Shown here one piece after another: positions 34,499 to 43,555 of a stretch of 64,000 bases of DNA; the first letter of the stretch is position 1, and each line of letters begins with the position of its first letter. The position numbers were made by a program, and so were the translations under genes. The DNA is from Treponema sp. (lineage in GTDB: Bacteria > Spirochaetota > Spirochaetia > Treponematales > Treponemataceae), in assembly GCA_017553635.1 (NCBI GenBank), contig JAFZKN010000006.1, positions 16,243 through 80,242 of the forward strand. The letters are read 5' to 3'. The notes under the pieces are model-generated. The model saw nothing but the letters and a program-made list of their open reading frames with translations, ran no database searches and was not told the DNA's origin.

Positions 34499-35440
34499 TC
34501 ATGCAGCCTTTCTTTTATTAAACACTTCGCGTAAAACTACACAGGCAATAATTAAAATTCCGCCAAGCACACACAAAAATCCAGGGATTTCGTGAACGAA
34601 AACAAAAACCCAGACCGGATTCATGAGAGGTTCAATCATCGTAATAAGCGAAGCCGAAAGCGCGCGTACCTTTTTAATTCCGATTGAATATGCAATGTTT
34701 GCAAATCCCATCTGAATGCATCCAAGTAAAATTAAAAAGACAAGTGATTTAACACCCGGAACTCCATCAGAAGTTAAAAATACAAACGGTGCTCCGAAAG
34801 CAAAGGTTATTAACTGCGCAAGCATGAACGAATCAAAGGAAGTGTTGTCCATCGGAGAAATCATTGACTGTTTACGCTGAAAGATTGTAGTCCCGGCAAA
34901 TGTAATCCCGGAAAAAAGTGCAAGAAGGTTTCCTAAAACCTGAGTATCTTTAAACTTTCCATCCTGAACAGCAAAAATATTTTCTGCAAAGAATAAAAGC
35001 ATTCCGACAATTACACCGGCAATTGCAACATAATCGATTTTTGAATTTTTTTCGCCCAGGATAAGCGGACCAAAAATTATAATCCAGATTGGGAATGTAT
35101 ACTGAAGGAGAACTGCGTTTGCAGAATAAGTAAGTTTATTTGCAAGGCAGAATAATATCATCGTTACTGCATAACTTGCAGCGCTTAGCCAGAGGTAAAT
35201 TGTTGCCTTTACGTTTATTTTTGTTTGCCCGGCATGCGGCGCCTGCACATCGAGCGCACTTTCTAAAATCCTTAAACGCGGAAATCTTCTGGTAAACGCC
35301 ATTAAAGTAAGGAACGCAAAAAAGCTTCTGAATCCAGCTGTCGCAAACGAGTTTATATCTACATACTTTAAGAAAACGCCCGCAAGACTCCAGCATAGTG
35401 CACAGACTGCAAGCGCAAGGGCTCCTTCGATTTTTACCAT
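34499..35440 (-). CDS. EamA/DMT-family transporter
   Basis: A 313-residue inner-membrane protein with about ten hydrophobic helices in two EamA repeats (about 1-150 and 170-305). LALAVCALCWSLAGVFLKY is the typical first helix and SLITMIEPLMNPVWVFVFVHE is the diagnostic late segment. DMT carriers export or take up metabolites such as amino acids; the substrate is not clear. A soluble loop near 45-75 is longer than usual. The ATG has no ribosome site; an extended -10 box lies 7 bases before it. Confidence 0.88.
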   Translation of the reverse strand: MVKIEGALALAVCALCWSLAGVFLKYVDINSFATAGFRSFFAFLTLMAFTRRFPRLRILESALDVQAPHAGQTKINVKATIYLWLSAASYAVTMILFCLANKLTYSANAVLLQYTFPIWIIIFGPLILGEKNSKIDYVAIAGVIVGMLLFFAENIFAVQDGKFKDTQVLGNLLALFSGITFAGTTIFQRKQSMISPMDNTSFDSFMLAQLITFAFGAPFVFLTSDGVPGVKSLVFLILLGCIQMGFANIAYSIGIKKVRALSASLITMIEPLMNPVWVFVFVHEIPGFLCVLGGILIIACVVLREVFNKRKAA

Positions 35441-35447
35441 ACAATAA

Positions 35448-35456
35448 AATATAGCA
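35448..35456 (-). promoter_or_regulatory. Extended -10 promoter right before the EamA gene
   Basis: On the minus strand TGCTATATT (35456-35448) ends 7 bases before the ATG at 35440, so transcription would start at or next to the start codon. No good -35 was found. Confidence 0.5.
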
Positions 35457-35488
35457 TATTTTATGCCTTCTGTCCTTATGCAGACCCC

Positions 35489-35515
35489 TTGATTAAAACA
35501 GCTTTTTTCTATAAT
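35489..35515 (+). promoter_or_regulatory. Promoter of rpsU
   Basis: TTGATT (35489-35494), a short 15-base spacer and a consensus TATAAT (35510-35515). The leader would be about 43 bases. Confidence 0.5.
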
Positions 35516-35546
35516 ATTACTATGTTTTTACGGAATTACCGAAGAA

Positions 35547-35556
35547 AAGGAGGTGA
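35547..35556 (+). promoter_or_regulatory. Full-length Shine-Dalgarno sequence of rpsU
   Basis: AAGGAGGTGA lies 8 bases before the rpsU ATG. It matches the whole anti-SD end of 16S rRNA and is by far the strongest site in the window; it also decides the start at 35565. Confidence 0.85.
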
Positions 35557-35564
35557 ACTACACT

Positions 35565-35771
35565 ATGGCAACAATCAGCGTTGACGAAACAGAAAACCTT
35601 GAAAAAGCTATCAAACGTTTTAAACGCATGGTAGAAAAAGAAGGCATTATTCGCGAATACAAAAAACGTGAATATTTCGAAAAACCATCTTCTATTCTTC
35701 ATCAGAAAAAAACAACTCTCGAAAGAAAACTTTTGAACAAGAAAAGAAAGACAGAAAAGAAAGAATTTTAA
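35565..35771 (+). CDS. rpsU: 30S ribosomal protein bS21
   Basis: A 68-residue basic protein. It begins MATISVDETENLEKAIKRF, continues with FKRMVEKEGIIREYKKREYFEKPS and ends in a lysine-rich tail, the full bS21 pattern. bS21 sits beside the 3' end of 16S rRNA and helps initiation. The gene is monocistronic, with its own promoter, a perfect Shine-Dalgarno sequence and a strong terminator. The frame is open four codons further up, but the ribosome site fixes the start at 35565. Confidence 0.96.
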   Translation: MATISVDETENLEKAIKRFKRMVEKEGIIREYKKREYFEKPSSILHQKKTTLERKLLNKKRKTEKKEF

Positions 35772-35794
35772 TTCTTTTTAAGGTTTTTATAGAA

Positions 35795-35822
35795 AACACC
35801 GCAGTTTCGCGGTGTTTTTTTT
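35795..35822 (+). terminator. Terminator after rpsU
   Basis: AACACCGC (35795-35802) and GCGGTGTT (35809-35816) with a 6-base loop and a T run. Confidence 0.92.
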
Positions 35823-35871
35823 GACTTTCGCGCCATTCATTCGCAATTTTCGCACCAAGCCGCGTGGTGCC

Positions 35872-36939
35872 CTATTTTATTTTTGCTTTTATATCTTCCA
35901 GTACTTTAAGGGCATCAAGGCCAGTTTTAAGTGTAGATTTAAGAGGATATTTTTTATCAAGAAAATCAACGGCATTTTGAATCATATTTGCAAAATACTT
36001 TGTTTTTTCCGGAACTTTTACACTGCTGTCTTTCTCAAGAGAATAAAATCCTGTATACAGTTTTGATTCTGCCCTTTTATAAAATTCAGCGTGACCGTTT
36101 CCTATCGAAATTTTCCCCTCTGTTCCGATAATTTCAACTTCAAATCCAAAAAAACGGCTTCGGCCGGACATTACAAGAGAAATATCAGGAACTTTTTTAG
36201 TTGAATAGTTTGCAGTAAAACCACGCACTACTTTTTTATCTTTTGCATCGCGGCAGATTCCTGTAATTACAGGCTTTAAAAGTTTTTCTTCTCCGCATGC
36301 AGACAAAAGATATAAAACGATGTCCACTAAATGCGTACCGTCGTGTAAAAGACTGTAACCGCCTGTTTTTTCGTGACGAGGATCGTAAAGACGCATTCCG
36401 GAAAAAAGATATCCTGTAATTTTCTGAACATCGCCGATTTCTTTTATATAATCAAAGGCAAGTTCATAGTCGAGTGCAAAACGTCTTTCATGATTTACCA
36501 GAACAGGAACTTTAAACTTTTCACTCTGCTTTACAATACGGTCTGCTTCTTTTGTGTTAAGTGCAACAGGTTTTTCAAGGATGACAAGTTTTGGTTTTTT
36601 AGAAATTACATAAAGCGCCGTTTCGAGGTGGCTGTCTTCGTTTACGGCAATTACTACGATATCCGGACTGCAGTTTACAAAAAGATTTTCTACTGTCGTA
36701 AAAATCTTTACTTTTTTTTCTTCTTTAAAACTGAATTGACTTAAATCACCGTCAACATAATCTTTCCACTTTTTAAGCTGTTCAAAATTTTTATCGCAAC
36801 CGGCAATAATTCTTATATGCGGATTTTTTAAAAGCGCCATAGTGTGACTTGCCGGCTGTTCACGTTTTTTATCGAGACCAAGTGTAAAACCAATTCGTCC
36901 GGTTCCGATTACACATGCTGTATACTGCTGTTTACTCAA
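35872..36939 (-). CDS. Gfo/Idh/MocA-family oxidoreductase
   Basis: A 355-residue NAD(P)-dependent oxidoreductase. The Rossmann motif is ACVIGTGRIGFTLG (about 8-21), the family motif is LVILEKPVALN (EKP at about 118-120), and the second domain has HDGTHLVDIVLY with the catalytic-site His. Members act on sugars, inositols or related polyols; no substrate can be given. It overlaps the secreted protein upstream (36936-36939) by four bases, so it is the last gene of a three-gene leftward operon. Confidence 0.88.
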   Translation of the reverse strand: MSKQQYTACVIGTGRIGFTLGLDKKREQPASHTMALLKNPHIRIIAGCDKNFEQLKKWKDYVDGDLSQFSFKEEKKVKIFTTVENLFVNCSPDIVVIAVNEDSHLETALYVISKKPKLVILEKPVALNTKEADRIVKQSEKFKVPVLVNHERRFALDYELAFDYIKEIGDVQKITGYLFSGMRLYDPRHEKTGGYSLLHDGTHLVDIVLYLLSACGEEKLLKPVITGICRDAKDKKVVRGFTANYSTKKVPDISLVMSGRSRFFGFEVEIIGTEGKISIGNGHAEFYKRAESKLYTGFYSLEKDSSVKVPEKTKYFANMIQNAVDFLDKKYPLKSTLKTGLDALKVLEDIKAKIK

Positions 36940-38069
36940 AACTTAAAACCAATAAATATCGAAGAGTTTAGACACGGACAGCTTCCAGGTTCAAGGCCAA
37001 GCTCCTTTCCGTAAATTGCAAAATCAATATTAAAGTTAGAAAATTTTAATCCAACACCCGCACAAGGGTACATCTCAGAAATTCCAAAGCGCAACGAAAT
37101 AATATCAACAAACACAGCTTCTATTCCTGCAGAAAGCTCAAGAATAGGATTTCTTGAAAGATCATCAAACAGGACCATAAAGTTTCTGTAATCTGCCCTG
37201 ATATTCAATTCAGAAATTTTTCCACGCGACCAGTCCGTATAAATGTGATAGCATAAACCTGCCGCAATTCTTGGATCAAAACCATCTGTTTTCTTAAAAT
37301 TAAATTTAAATATATCACCTAATGTACTTTTTGATGAAAGAACCAGTGACCATGGATCATAAACAACAAGAGCAACATCAAGCATATTACAGAGAGAATA
37401 AAAAATTCCTGCATCAAAGCTGAATCCCGTCGTTACATAAGCCGGAATATTTTTTAGATTTCCATCTGAAAGTGTATCAACTACATCAAGAATTCCATCG
37501 TTCATTACACCGGCAATCTGGAAAAAGCCCTTTGTAGTTACACCGATTGAAAGCCTGTGATTATCTGTATTTAAAGGACTGAATCCATAACCTGCCGTAA
37601 AGACTGTTTCTAAACCTACATTAAAATCCGAAGAAGTAATTCCAGGTATTTCAACTTTCATAAACGGCTGTGTAGAAATTCCCCATCCAAATCCAAACGA
37701 CGAAATATGACCAAACGAAAGGAATGGTTGAAGATCCATCGAAAGCCTGAATCCATTTTCTTTTTCTATTATATCAGAAATGACAGATGTATCATTATTC
37801 TCTAACGAACGCACAAAACGAGGTATATCAGCAAGCGGACCTGCAAGATGCAGATCAAGCGAAGGGAAAAGAGAATGCGGTACATTTAAACCGAGAGTTG
37901 CCGGATTTGCATACAATCCATAAAAATCTTTTACATCTGTTGTATAAAAACCGCCGAATCCCTGCTGACGTACTGACGGCTGAATATGTAAAACCGGTTT
38001 ATACTCCCTTGCAAAAATAAAGGAAGTCGAGATGATAATAATACTTAAAGCTGAATATAACTTTTTCAT
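36936..38069 (-). CDS. Putative outer-membrane beta-barrel protein
   Basis: A 377-residue protein with a signal peptide (MKKLYSALSIIIISTSFIFA, cut near 20). The mature part has repeated short beta strands with Gly and aromatic residues (FGFGWGISTQPFMKVEI, LETVFTAGYGFSPLN, LRFGISEMYPCAGVGLKF) and ends with phenylalanine (IFIGFKF), as many outer-membrane barrels do. YANPATLGLNVPHS near the start recalls FadL/TraF-like barrels of spirochaetes. Function is unknown. It lies between the lipoprotein (12-base gap) and the oxidoreductase. Confidence 0.7.
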   Translation of the reverse strand: MKKLYSALSIIIISTSFIFAREYKPVLHIQPSVRQQGFGGFYTTDVKDFYGLYANPATLGLNVPHSLFPSLDLHLAGPLADIPRFVRSLENNDTSVISDIIEKENGFRLSMDLQPFLSFGHISSFGFGWGISTQPFMKVEIPGITSSDFNVGLETVFTAGYGFSPLNTDNHRLSIGVTTKGFFQIAGVMNDGILDVVDTLSDGNLKNIPAYVTTGFSFDAGIFYSLCNMLDVALVVYDPWSLVLSSKSTLGDIFKFNFKKTDGFDPRIAAGLCYHIYTDWSRGKISELNIRADYRNFMVLFDDLSRNPILELSAGIEAVFVDIISLRFGISEMYPCAGVGLKFSNFNIDFAIYGKELGLEPGSCPCLNSSIFIGFKF

Positions 38070-38081
38070 AACAAACCTCCT

Positions 38082-38846
38082 TTATGGATTAGGGAAAAGC
38101 TCTCTCAAAGAACTTCCAGATATAATTTCTGCATCAAAGTTAATGTCCTTAAATCCTTCAAAGATTTTCTCAAGTACATCTATATTTTCTGAATTTCCCA
38201 CGCCTGCAATAGCTTCAGCTGCATCGTGTACTGTATTTCCTGTATTTCCATGATCTACTACATCTACCAGGGCATTCCTTACATCATCAGCAGTTACAAG
38301 ATTATTCTCTTTAGCAATCTGTGTTGCAGCACAAATCGTAGAAATACAAATTAAAACCGGATCCATTGCAGCTACCGATACAGGATCATCCATCAATGCC
38401 GCAAATGCAGAAATATCTGTCGGTTCAAATGAATCAAGAATTCCATTTACGATGGCATCTACAGTCTCTGTAGTTGCACTTCCGCTTGTAGCATCCTGAA
38501 TGTTATCAAGAGTGGTAGCAAGTGTATGTGCATTAATTGAAGTTGAAATTGTCAGCTTGAGAATAGTGTTCTTATCTCCTACAGAAAGGTCTTCAACATT
38601 TTTCTCACCTATTGCTGCAAGAAGCTGCTTTGAAGCTTCCTTATCATTCATAAGCCTTGGATCATTCGCAAGTTCCATAAGAGTACTAAGATCCTTTTTG
38701 GAATAAACATCACTCATATCGCGTGCAAAAGACTTACCCATGCTGCTTGTAAAGAATGAACATCCGCCCATAATAAAAATGGCAGAAAATAATAATACGG
38801 GCACCGCAAAAACAGCCCTTAAGCCGGAAAAAAATCTCTTTTTCAT
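38082..38846 (-). CDS. Lipoprotein of unknown function
   Basis: A 254-residue lipoprotein. The signal ends in lipobox IMGGC (Cys at about 29). The mature protein is all-helical, acidic and Ala/Asp/Thr-rich (DLSTLMELANDPRLMNDKEA, DAIVNGILDSFEPTDISAF, VTADDVRNALVDVVDHGN), which suggests helical repeats. No known family was recognised. It is the first gene of the operon with the barrel protein, with a good promoter upstream. It may work with that barrel at the outer membrane (inference). Confidence 0.75.
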   Translation of the reverse strand: MKKRFFSGLRAVFAVPVLLFSAIFIMGGCSFFTSSMGKSFARDMSDVYSKKDLSTLMELANDPRLMNDKEASKQLLAAIGEKNVEDLSVGDKNTILKLTISTSINAHTLATTLDNIQDATSGSATTETVDAIVNGILDSFEPTDISAFAALMDDPVSVAAMDPVLICISTICAATQIAKENNLVTADDVRNALVDVVDHGNTGNTVHDAAEAIAGVGNSENIDVLEKIFEGFKDINFDAEIISGSSLRELFPNP

Positions 38847-38909
38847 AAAAACTCCTGAAAAATTGCCTAAAAAAATGCGTTAAAAAAGCATTTTCCCAAC
38901 CTCTTTAAT

Positions 38910-38938
38910 ATTCTAATCTTATTAATAGGGGAAGTCAA
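38910..38938 (-). promoter_or_regulatory. Promoter of the lipoprotein/barrel/oxidoreductase operon
   Basis: On the minus strand TTGACT (38933-38938), 17-base spacer, TAGAAT (38910-38915). Confidence 0.7.
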
Positions 38939-38995
38939 ATAAAAATATTCTTATATTCTTCTTATATTATTGTATAAATATACGATAATTTAAGT

Positions 38996-39226
38996 ATGAA
39001 AATGTCAGTCGTTATCCCTGTAATAAAAGCAGTTTTACTAAATCCTTTTGTAATCGGAGCAACATGCGCAATCATCCTGTACTGCAACTTTTTAAGCTAT
39101 GTTTCCCGTTACAAAAAAAAGCCTCCAAAGCCTAAAAAGAAGATTGTTGCAGAAGAAGCAGCTCCAGCACCAAAGCAGGAAGGTGAAAACGGAGAAGGCT
39201 CTGAAGAGCAGCAGGAGCAGGAATAA
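38996..39226 (+). CDS. Small membrane protein with charged tail
   Basis: A 76-residue protein with one membrane helix (about 5-34, VIPVIKAVLLNPFVIGATCA) followed by a basic stretch (YKKKPPKPKKK) and an acidic Glu/Gln-rich tail. No family was recognised. A GATAAT box lies 6 bases before the ATG and no ribosome site is seen. The charge pattern, clean frame and position between two leftward genes suggest a real gene, though it could be a chance ORF. It ends one base before the RecQ stop on the other strand. Confidence 0.6.
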   Translation: MKMSVVIPVIKAVLLNPFVIGATCAIILYCNFLSYVSRYKKKPPKPKKKIVAEEAAPAPKQEGENGEGSEEQQEQE

Positions 39227-39227
39227 T

Positions 39228-40808
39228 TCAAAATACATGAAAAACCCTTTTTATCTTTTTATTCCACGGAAAGCGGCAGATTTTTATCTTTTTTCCGCTT
39301 TCCAGCTGTGAAACAATATTTTTAACATCCTGTTCAGTCCATACATTTCTATTAAAAAATGGAAGCGTTTTTCTGTTAAAAATATCTTTTAAGACGGGAA
39401 CAAGCTGTTTTTCCGTATACTGCTTCTGGTGAAACCTTAAAAAACGAAGAACCAGACCTGCATCCCATGCCTGGCTTAAATCAGAAATTTTTTTATGCTG
39501 AATTTTTGAATTACACACGTCACAACCGGAACAGACTGCCTTTTCACCTCCAAGTGCATCAAGTAAAATCTGCCGGCGGCATGTTCCGGCTTCTGCAAAA
39601 TTTTTAATGACACGTTCCCTGGAAAGCGCCGGGTATTTTTCAAATTCCATACTGTCTTTATAACTCCAGAGTAAAAAAGCATCTGCATCTTTTCTGTCAC
39701 GTCCACCACGACCCGCCTCTTGAATATAACTTTCCGCTGTTAAAGACGGTTCAATATGAATTACAGTCCTTATATCACTTTTATCTACACCCATTCCGAA
39801 AGCACAGGTACTGCAAAGAATTGCAGTCTTATGAGGAAAATACCACCGTTCAACTTTAAGTTTTTCTTCCCGAGATAAACCTGCATGATAAAATTTTACA
39901 TCGTCCTTTGAAAAATAAGAACGCAGTTCACGGGCAGTCTGTTCTGATTTCGCCCTTGTTCCGCAGAAAACCAGAATAGGTCGAGGTTGCGTCCTGCACA
40001 GTTCAAACAGAGCTTTCTCTTTTGAATATACATATTTTACATGATAATGAATGTTAGGTCTGTCACTTTCTGACCGAACTATATGTGCATTGTTGTTAAA
40101 AAGAACTTCAGCAATTCGTGATAGGACTGAAGGGCTTGCCGTTGCAGTAAATGCAGTTACAATTTTCACATCAAGAAATTCAATTACTTTACCGAGTTCA
40201 AGATAAGACGGACGGAATGTATCACCCCACTCTGCTACACAATGAGCCTCGTCAATTGCTATATGACTTATTGAGCATTCTTTCAGTCTGGAAAGCAGAT
40301 TTTGATTTTTAAGAACTTCAGGATTAGCAAGAATTATCTTTGCGCCATTTTTTATCTTTTCAAAGCATTCATTACGTTCCTGTTCTGTCTGCCCGCCGCG
40401 GAAAGTCACAGATTCAATGGAACCATCTTTCATTCTTCTTTCCTGATCTGACATCAAAGCTAAAAGCGGATAGATTATCAGTGTAGGTCCATCAAGCATT
40501 ATAGACGGAACAAGAAAACACATGGACTTTCCTGCTCCTGTAGGTAAAAGAACAATCTGACGGCCTAGACAGAACGCATCAGACAAATCAGAATCCTTTG
40601 AACTTTTTTCCTTTAACTCTTTTACTTCCAAAAGATTCTGATCACGGTAAGAATCCATGATATTTGAAATTACAAGGCGCTGCCATGGAAAAAGATATTG
40701 AATGTTAAAGGCTTTTTTTGCTGCTCTTAAAGCAGGATCGTCTTCTACAAAAACATGAGTTGCATTAAACTCATCAAGTTCATCATGTGTAAATATATAT
40801 GTTTCCAT
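39228..40808 (-). CDS. RecQ-type ATP-dependent DNA helicase
   Basis: A 526-residue superfamily 2 helicase. An N-terminal extension of about 45 residues precedes FPWQRLVISNIM. Motif I is LLPTGAGKSM, motif II is IDEAHCVAEWGDTFRPSY (DEAH), motif III FTATAS, motif VI QEAGRGGRDR. The RecQ zinc site is partly kept: CRRQILLDALGG then CSGCDVC. There is no HRDC domain. It unwinds DNA in repair or recombination. It lies 39 bases after murD and may be read with it. An unusual inverted repeat is inside its 3' end. Confidence 0.9.
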   Translation of the reverse strand: METYIFTHDELDEFNATHVFVEDDPALRAAKKAFNIQYLFPWQRLVISNIMDSYRDQNLLEVKELKEKSSKDSDLSDAFCLGRQIVLLPTGAGKSMCFLVPSIMLDGPTLIIYPLLALMSDQERRMKDGSIESVTFRGGQTEQERNECFEKIKNGAKIILANPEVLKNQNLLSRLKECSISHIAIDEAHCVAEWGDTFRPSYLELGKVIEFLDVKIVTAFTATASPSVLSRIAEVLFNNNAHIVRSESDRPNIHYHVKYVYSKEKALFELCRTQPRPILVFCGTRAKSEQTARELRSYFSKDDVKFYHAGLSREEKLKVERWYFPHKTAILCSTCAFGMGVDKSDIRTVIHIEPSLTAESYIQEAGRGGRDRKDADAFLLWSYKDSMEFEKYPALSRERVIKNFAEAGTCRRQILLDALGGEKAVCSGCDVCNSKIQHKKISDLSQAWDAGLVLRFLRFHQKQYTEKQLVPVLKDIFNRKTLPFFNRNVWTEQDVKNIVSQLESGKKIKICRFPWNKKIKRVFHVF

Positions 40809-40847
40809 AAAATATATTTACACATTTTTATAAAAAATATTTACAAT

Positions 40848-42392
40848 TTATGAAAATATTCTTTTTACCCCATCCATAAATTTGTTTCCACGGTCAAATT
40901 CATTAGTAAACATACCGAAACTCGTAGCCCCTGGAGAAAAAACGACGGTATCAGATTCAGCTTCTCCAGAATCAAGAGACTGTTTTAACTGCGCAAAAAG
41001 TGATTCAAGTGAATCAAATGGTCCTTTGTATTTAATCTGAGCTTTGTCCAGAAGAACTGTAAGTTTATCTGTTCCTGTTCCTGCAAGAAGATAAAGGTCA
41101 GCAACCTTTGTGTTACAGGATTCTTTGTAGTTAAGAGTATCAGCAAGAATATCAAACTCAAGTCCTTTATCAGTTCCTCCTGTAATAAATACAACAGGTT
41201 TTCCGAACGCCTGACTTGCAGCAGCTGCAGCTTCTGGAACAGTTGCACATGAATCGTTATAAAATTTATAAGGCTGTCCTGAAGAATTTTTCCATGTGTG
41301 AAAAAACTGAAGTCTATGAGGAATTCCTGTCCAGTTTGCAAGAATTGATTCAATCAAAGAAGGTTCAACACCCATGATGGCCATCACAAGAGCTGCATTG
41401 AGAGTGTTGCATCTCATATGTCTTCCGGGAACTTTTAATTTTCCAAGAATCTTTTTTGGAGACTGCCACTGCGGTAATCTGGCCATTCCAGAAAAAATAT
41501 TATTATCATCAAAGGTCTGCCATGCACCTGAAATTACTTTTGCATAAGTTCTTAAATCTGTCTGACTGTAACGCAAAACAGTTCCCTTCGTTTCTTTTGC
41601 AAAAAAATCTCCCCATGTCCCACCCTGTTTTGGACCGGTTCCAATTGCGTCTCCGTCAAAGTCTACGATTGTAAAATCTTTTTCATCCTGATCTGCATAA
41701 ACAAGACGTTTATCTGCAACATAGTCACCCATATTTTCATACCAGTTCTGATGATCAGGAACAATTTTTGTAATGAGTGCGATATATGGTTTTAAAAGTT
41801 TTCTCCCGCGTAAATCGGCAAGCTGCCAGCTCGAAAGTTCAAGAACAACAACAGATTTATCCGAAGTTTCATCAAGAAAGTTAAGCGGACTTACAGTAAT
41901 ATTTCCGCCGAGATATACATCAAACTTTGCTTCTTTTAATCCATAATAGATTGCACTTACCGTACTGGATTTTCCCTTACTGCCAGTAACTGCTATAATT
42001 TTTGCTTTAGTGAATTTTAGAAAAAGACTTATATCTGTTTCAATATTTTTTGCAGCTGCAAGATATTTATTTCCTTCAATTTTGATTCCAGGATTTTTTA
42101 TGACACAATCAGCATTTGAAAAATCTTCAACCCGATGTTCACCGAGAATATAAGTAAGACGGCTTGTATCAAGAGTTTTATCAGAGTTAATCGAATCAAT
42201 TGTCGGCTTCAACTGTTCTTCCGTCTTCATGTCGGTTGCAAGAACATAGGCACCGTGTTTCAAAAGAAATCTTACAGAAGCTTCACCGCCGCCATTAAGT
42301 CCCAGTCCCATTACCGTAACATGCTTATCTTTTATATCTTCGATTGAATTAAAAAAACAACCTTCCGGATAAACGTGTGGAACATAACTCAT
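40848..42392 (-). CDS. murD: UDP-N-acetylmuramoylalanine--D-glutamate ligase
   Basis: A 514-residue Mur ligase, longer than the usual 440-460. The N-terminal domain has VMGLGLNGGGEASVRFL (MurD-type). The central ATP site is AVTGSKGKSSTVSAIYYG, then ELSSWQLADL. The C-terminal domain has NDSCATVPEAAAAA and FITGGTDKGLEFD. It adds D-glutamate to UDP-MurNAc-Ala in the cytoplasm. It is third in murE-ddl-murD, 14 bases after ddl. The extra length is spread over the N-terminus (a leader of about 20 residues) and a linker near 245-300. Confidence 0.94.
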   Translation of the reverse strand: MSYVPHVYPEGCFFNSIEDIKDKHVTVMGLGLNGGGEASVRFLLKHGAYVLATDMKTEEQLKPTIDSINSDKTLDTSRLTYILGEHRVEDFSNADCVIKNPGIKIEGNKYLAAAKNIETDISLFLKFTKAKIIAVTGSKGKSSTVSAIYYGLKEAKFDVYLGGNITVSPLNFLDETSDKSVVVLELSSWQLADLRGRKLLKPYIALITKIVPDHQNWYENMGDYVADKRLVYADQDEKDFTIVDFDGDAIGTGPKQGGTWGDFFAKETKGTVLRYSQTDLRTYAKVISGAWQTFDDNNIFSGMARLPQWQSPKKILGKLKVPGRHMRCNTLNAALVMAIMGVEPSLIESILANWTGIPHRLQFFHTWKNSSGQPYKFYNDSCATVPEAAAAASQAFGKPVVFITGGTDKGLEFDILADTLNYKESCNTKVADLYLLAGTGTDKLTVLLDKAQIKYKGPFDSLESLFAQLKQSLDSGEAESDTVVFSPGATSFGMFTNEFDRGNKFMDGVKRIFS

Positions 42393-42406
42393 AACTCTAC
42401 TCCTAT

Positions 42407-43540
42407 CTATTTAGTCGTTAAAAGCTGCATTTTAAATTTATATTTAGCAATTGCTTCTTCAAGAAGATACTCTATAAGATCTGAATATTTTAATCCCGAT
42501 GCCTCACACATTTTAGGGAACATACTTATAGGAGTAAAACCAGGAAGAGTATTTATTTCGTTCAGATAAATTTTCGAATCATCTTTATCGATAAAGAAAT
42601 CAACCCGGCTCAAACCAGAAGCATCGACTGCCCTGTATGCTTTTACCGCTGTTTCCTGAACCAGCTTTATTGTTTCTTCGTCTAAATCTGCAGGAACTTT
42701 TAATGCAGCTCCTTCCGGATCGTTATATTTTGCATCATAATCATAGAACTCATGTGTCGGCATAATTTCGCCAGGTAAATATGCTTTACATAATGTTACA
42801 GGGTTATCTTCTACCTCGCATGTTGCAATTCCTGTTACAGAACATTCAATCTCACGGGCATTAACTGCTTTTTCGATGAGAACTTTATTATCGTAGTTAA
42901 ATGCTTCCAGAAGCGCCATTGACAATTCCTTTGGAGATCCAGCTTTTGACGCACCTACAGATGAACCTGCGTTGCATGGTTTTACAAAAACAGGAAAACC
43001 AAATTCATTTACAATTCTGTCAAACACAACATCGTATTTATTTGAATCTCCAAGTTCTGTTCTTGTCATAAGGATATGCGGAACTGTAAGAAGCCCTGCA
43101 TCTCTCCACACAGCCTTTGTCTTTTCTTTGTCCATTGTAATTCCAGAAGCCATGCAGCCACAGCCTACATAAGGAATATCACAGATATCCAGAAGCCCCT
43201 GGAGTGTTCCATCTTCACAAAACTGTCCGTGAACTACAGGGAATACAACGTCTGCCCTTATTGTTTTTGAACCACACACAAAGCAACTCATTCCACCTGC
43301 AGGAACAATTGTAACTTCATTTTCAGGTTCAGCAAAAATTTTTAATGTTGCCGTGTCGTTTGAAATAATTCTTTCTACTTCCTCTTCCGGAGCTTTATAC
43401 CACTTACCATCTCTTGAGATTCCGATTAATTCAACTGAATATTTATCACGGTTAATGTTTCTTACAACTCCACTTGCTGAAACTAAAGAAACTTCATGTT
43501 CACTTGATTTTCCACCATAAATAATTGCTACCGTAATCAT
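42407..43540 (-). CDS. ddl: D-alanine--D-alanine ligase
   Basis: A 377-residue ATP-grasp ligase. IIYGGKSSEHEVSLVSA is the standard N-terminus, HGQFCEDGTLQGLLD lies in the first substrate site, FVKPCNAGSSVGASK holds the ATP lysine, and the omega loop is HEFYDYDAKYNDPEG. The metal site is LNEINTLPGFTPISMFP. The Tyr in the omega loop favours D-Ala-D-Ala and not D-Ala-D-lactate. It supplies the pentapeptide end for cell-wall synthesis and sits between murE and murD. Confidence 0.96.
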   Translation of the reverse strand: MITVAIIYGGKSSEHEVSLVSASGVVRNINRDKYSVELIGISRDGKWYKAPEEEVERIISNDTATLKIFAEPENEVTIVPAGGMSCFVCGSKTIRADVVFPVVHGQFCEDGTLQGLLDICDIPYVGCGCMASGITMDKEKTKAVWRDAGLLTVPHILMTRTELGDSNKYDVVFDRIVNEFGFPVFVKPCNAGSSVGASKAGSPKELSMALLEAFNYDNKVLIEKAVNAREIECSVTGIATCEVEDNPVTLCKAYLPGEIMPTHEFYDYDAKYNDPEGAALKVPADLDEETIKLVQETAVKAYRAVDASGLSRVDFFIDKDDSKIYLNEINTLPGFTPISMFPKMCEASGLKYSDLIEYLLEEAIAKYKFKMQLLTTK

Positions 43541-43555
43541 TTTTAATCCACCCTT

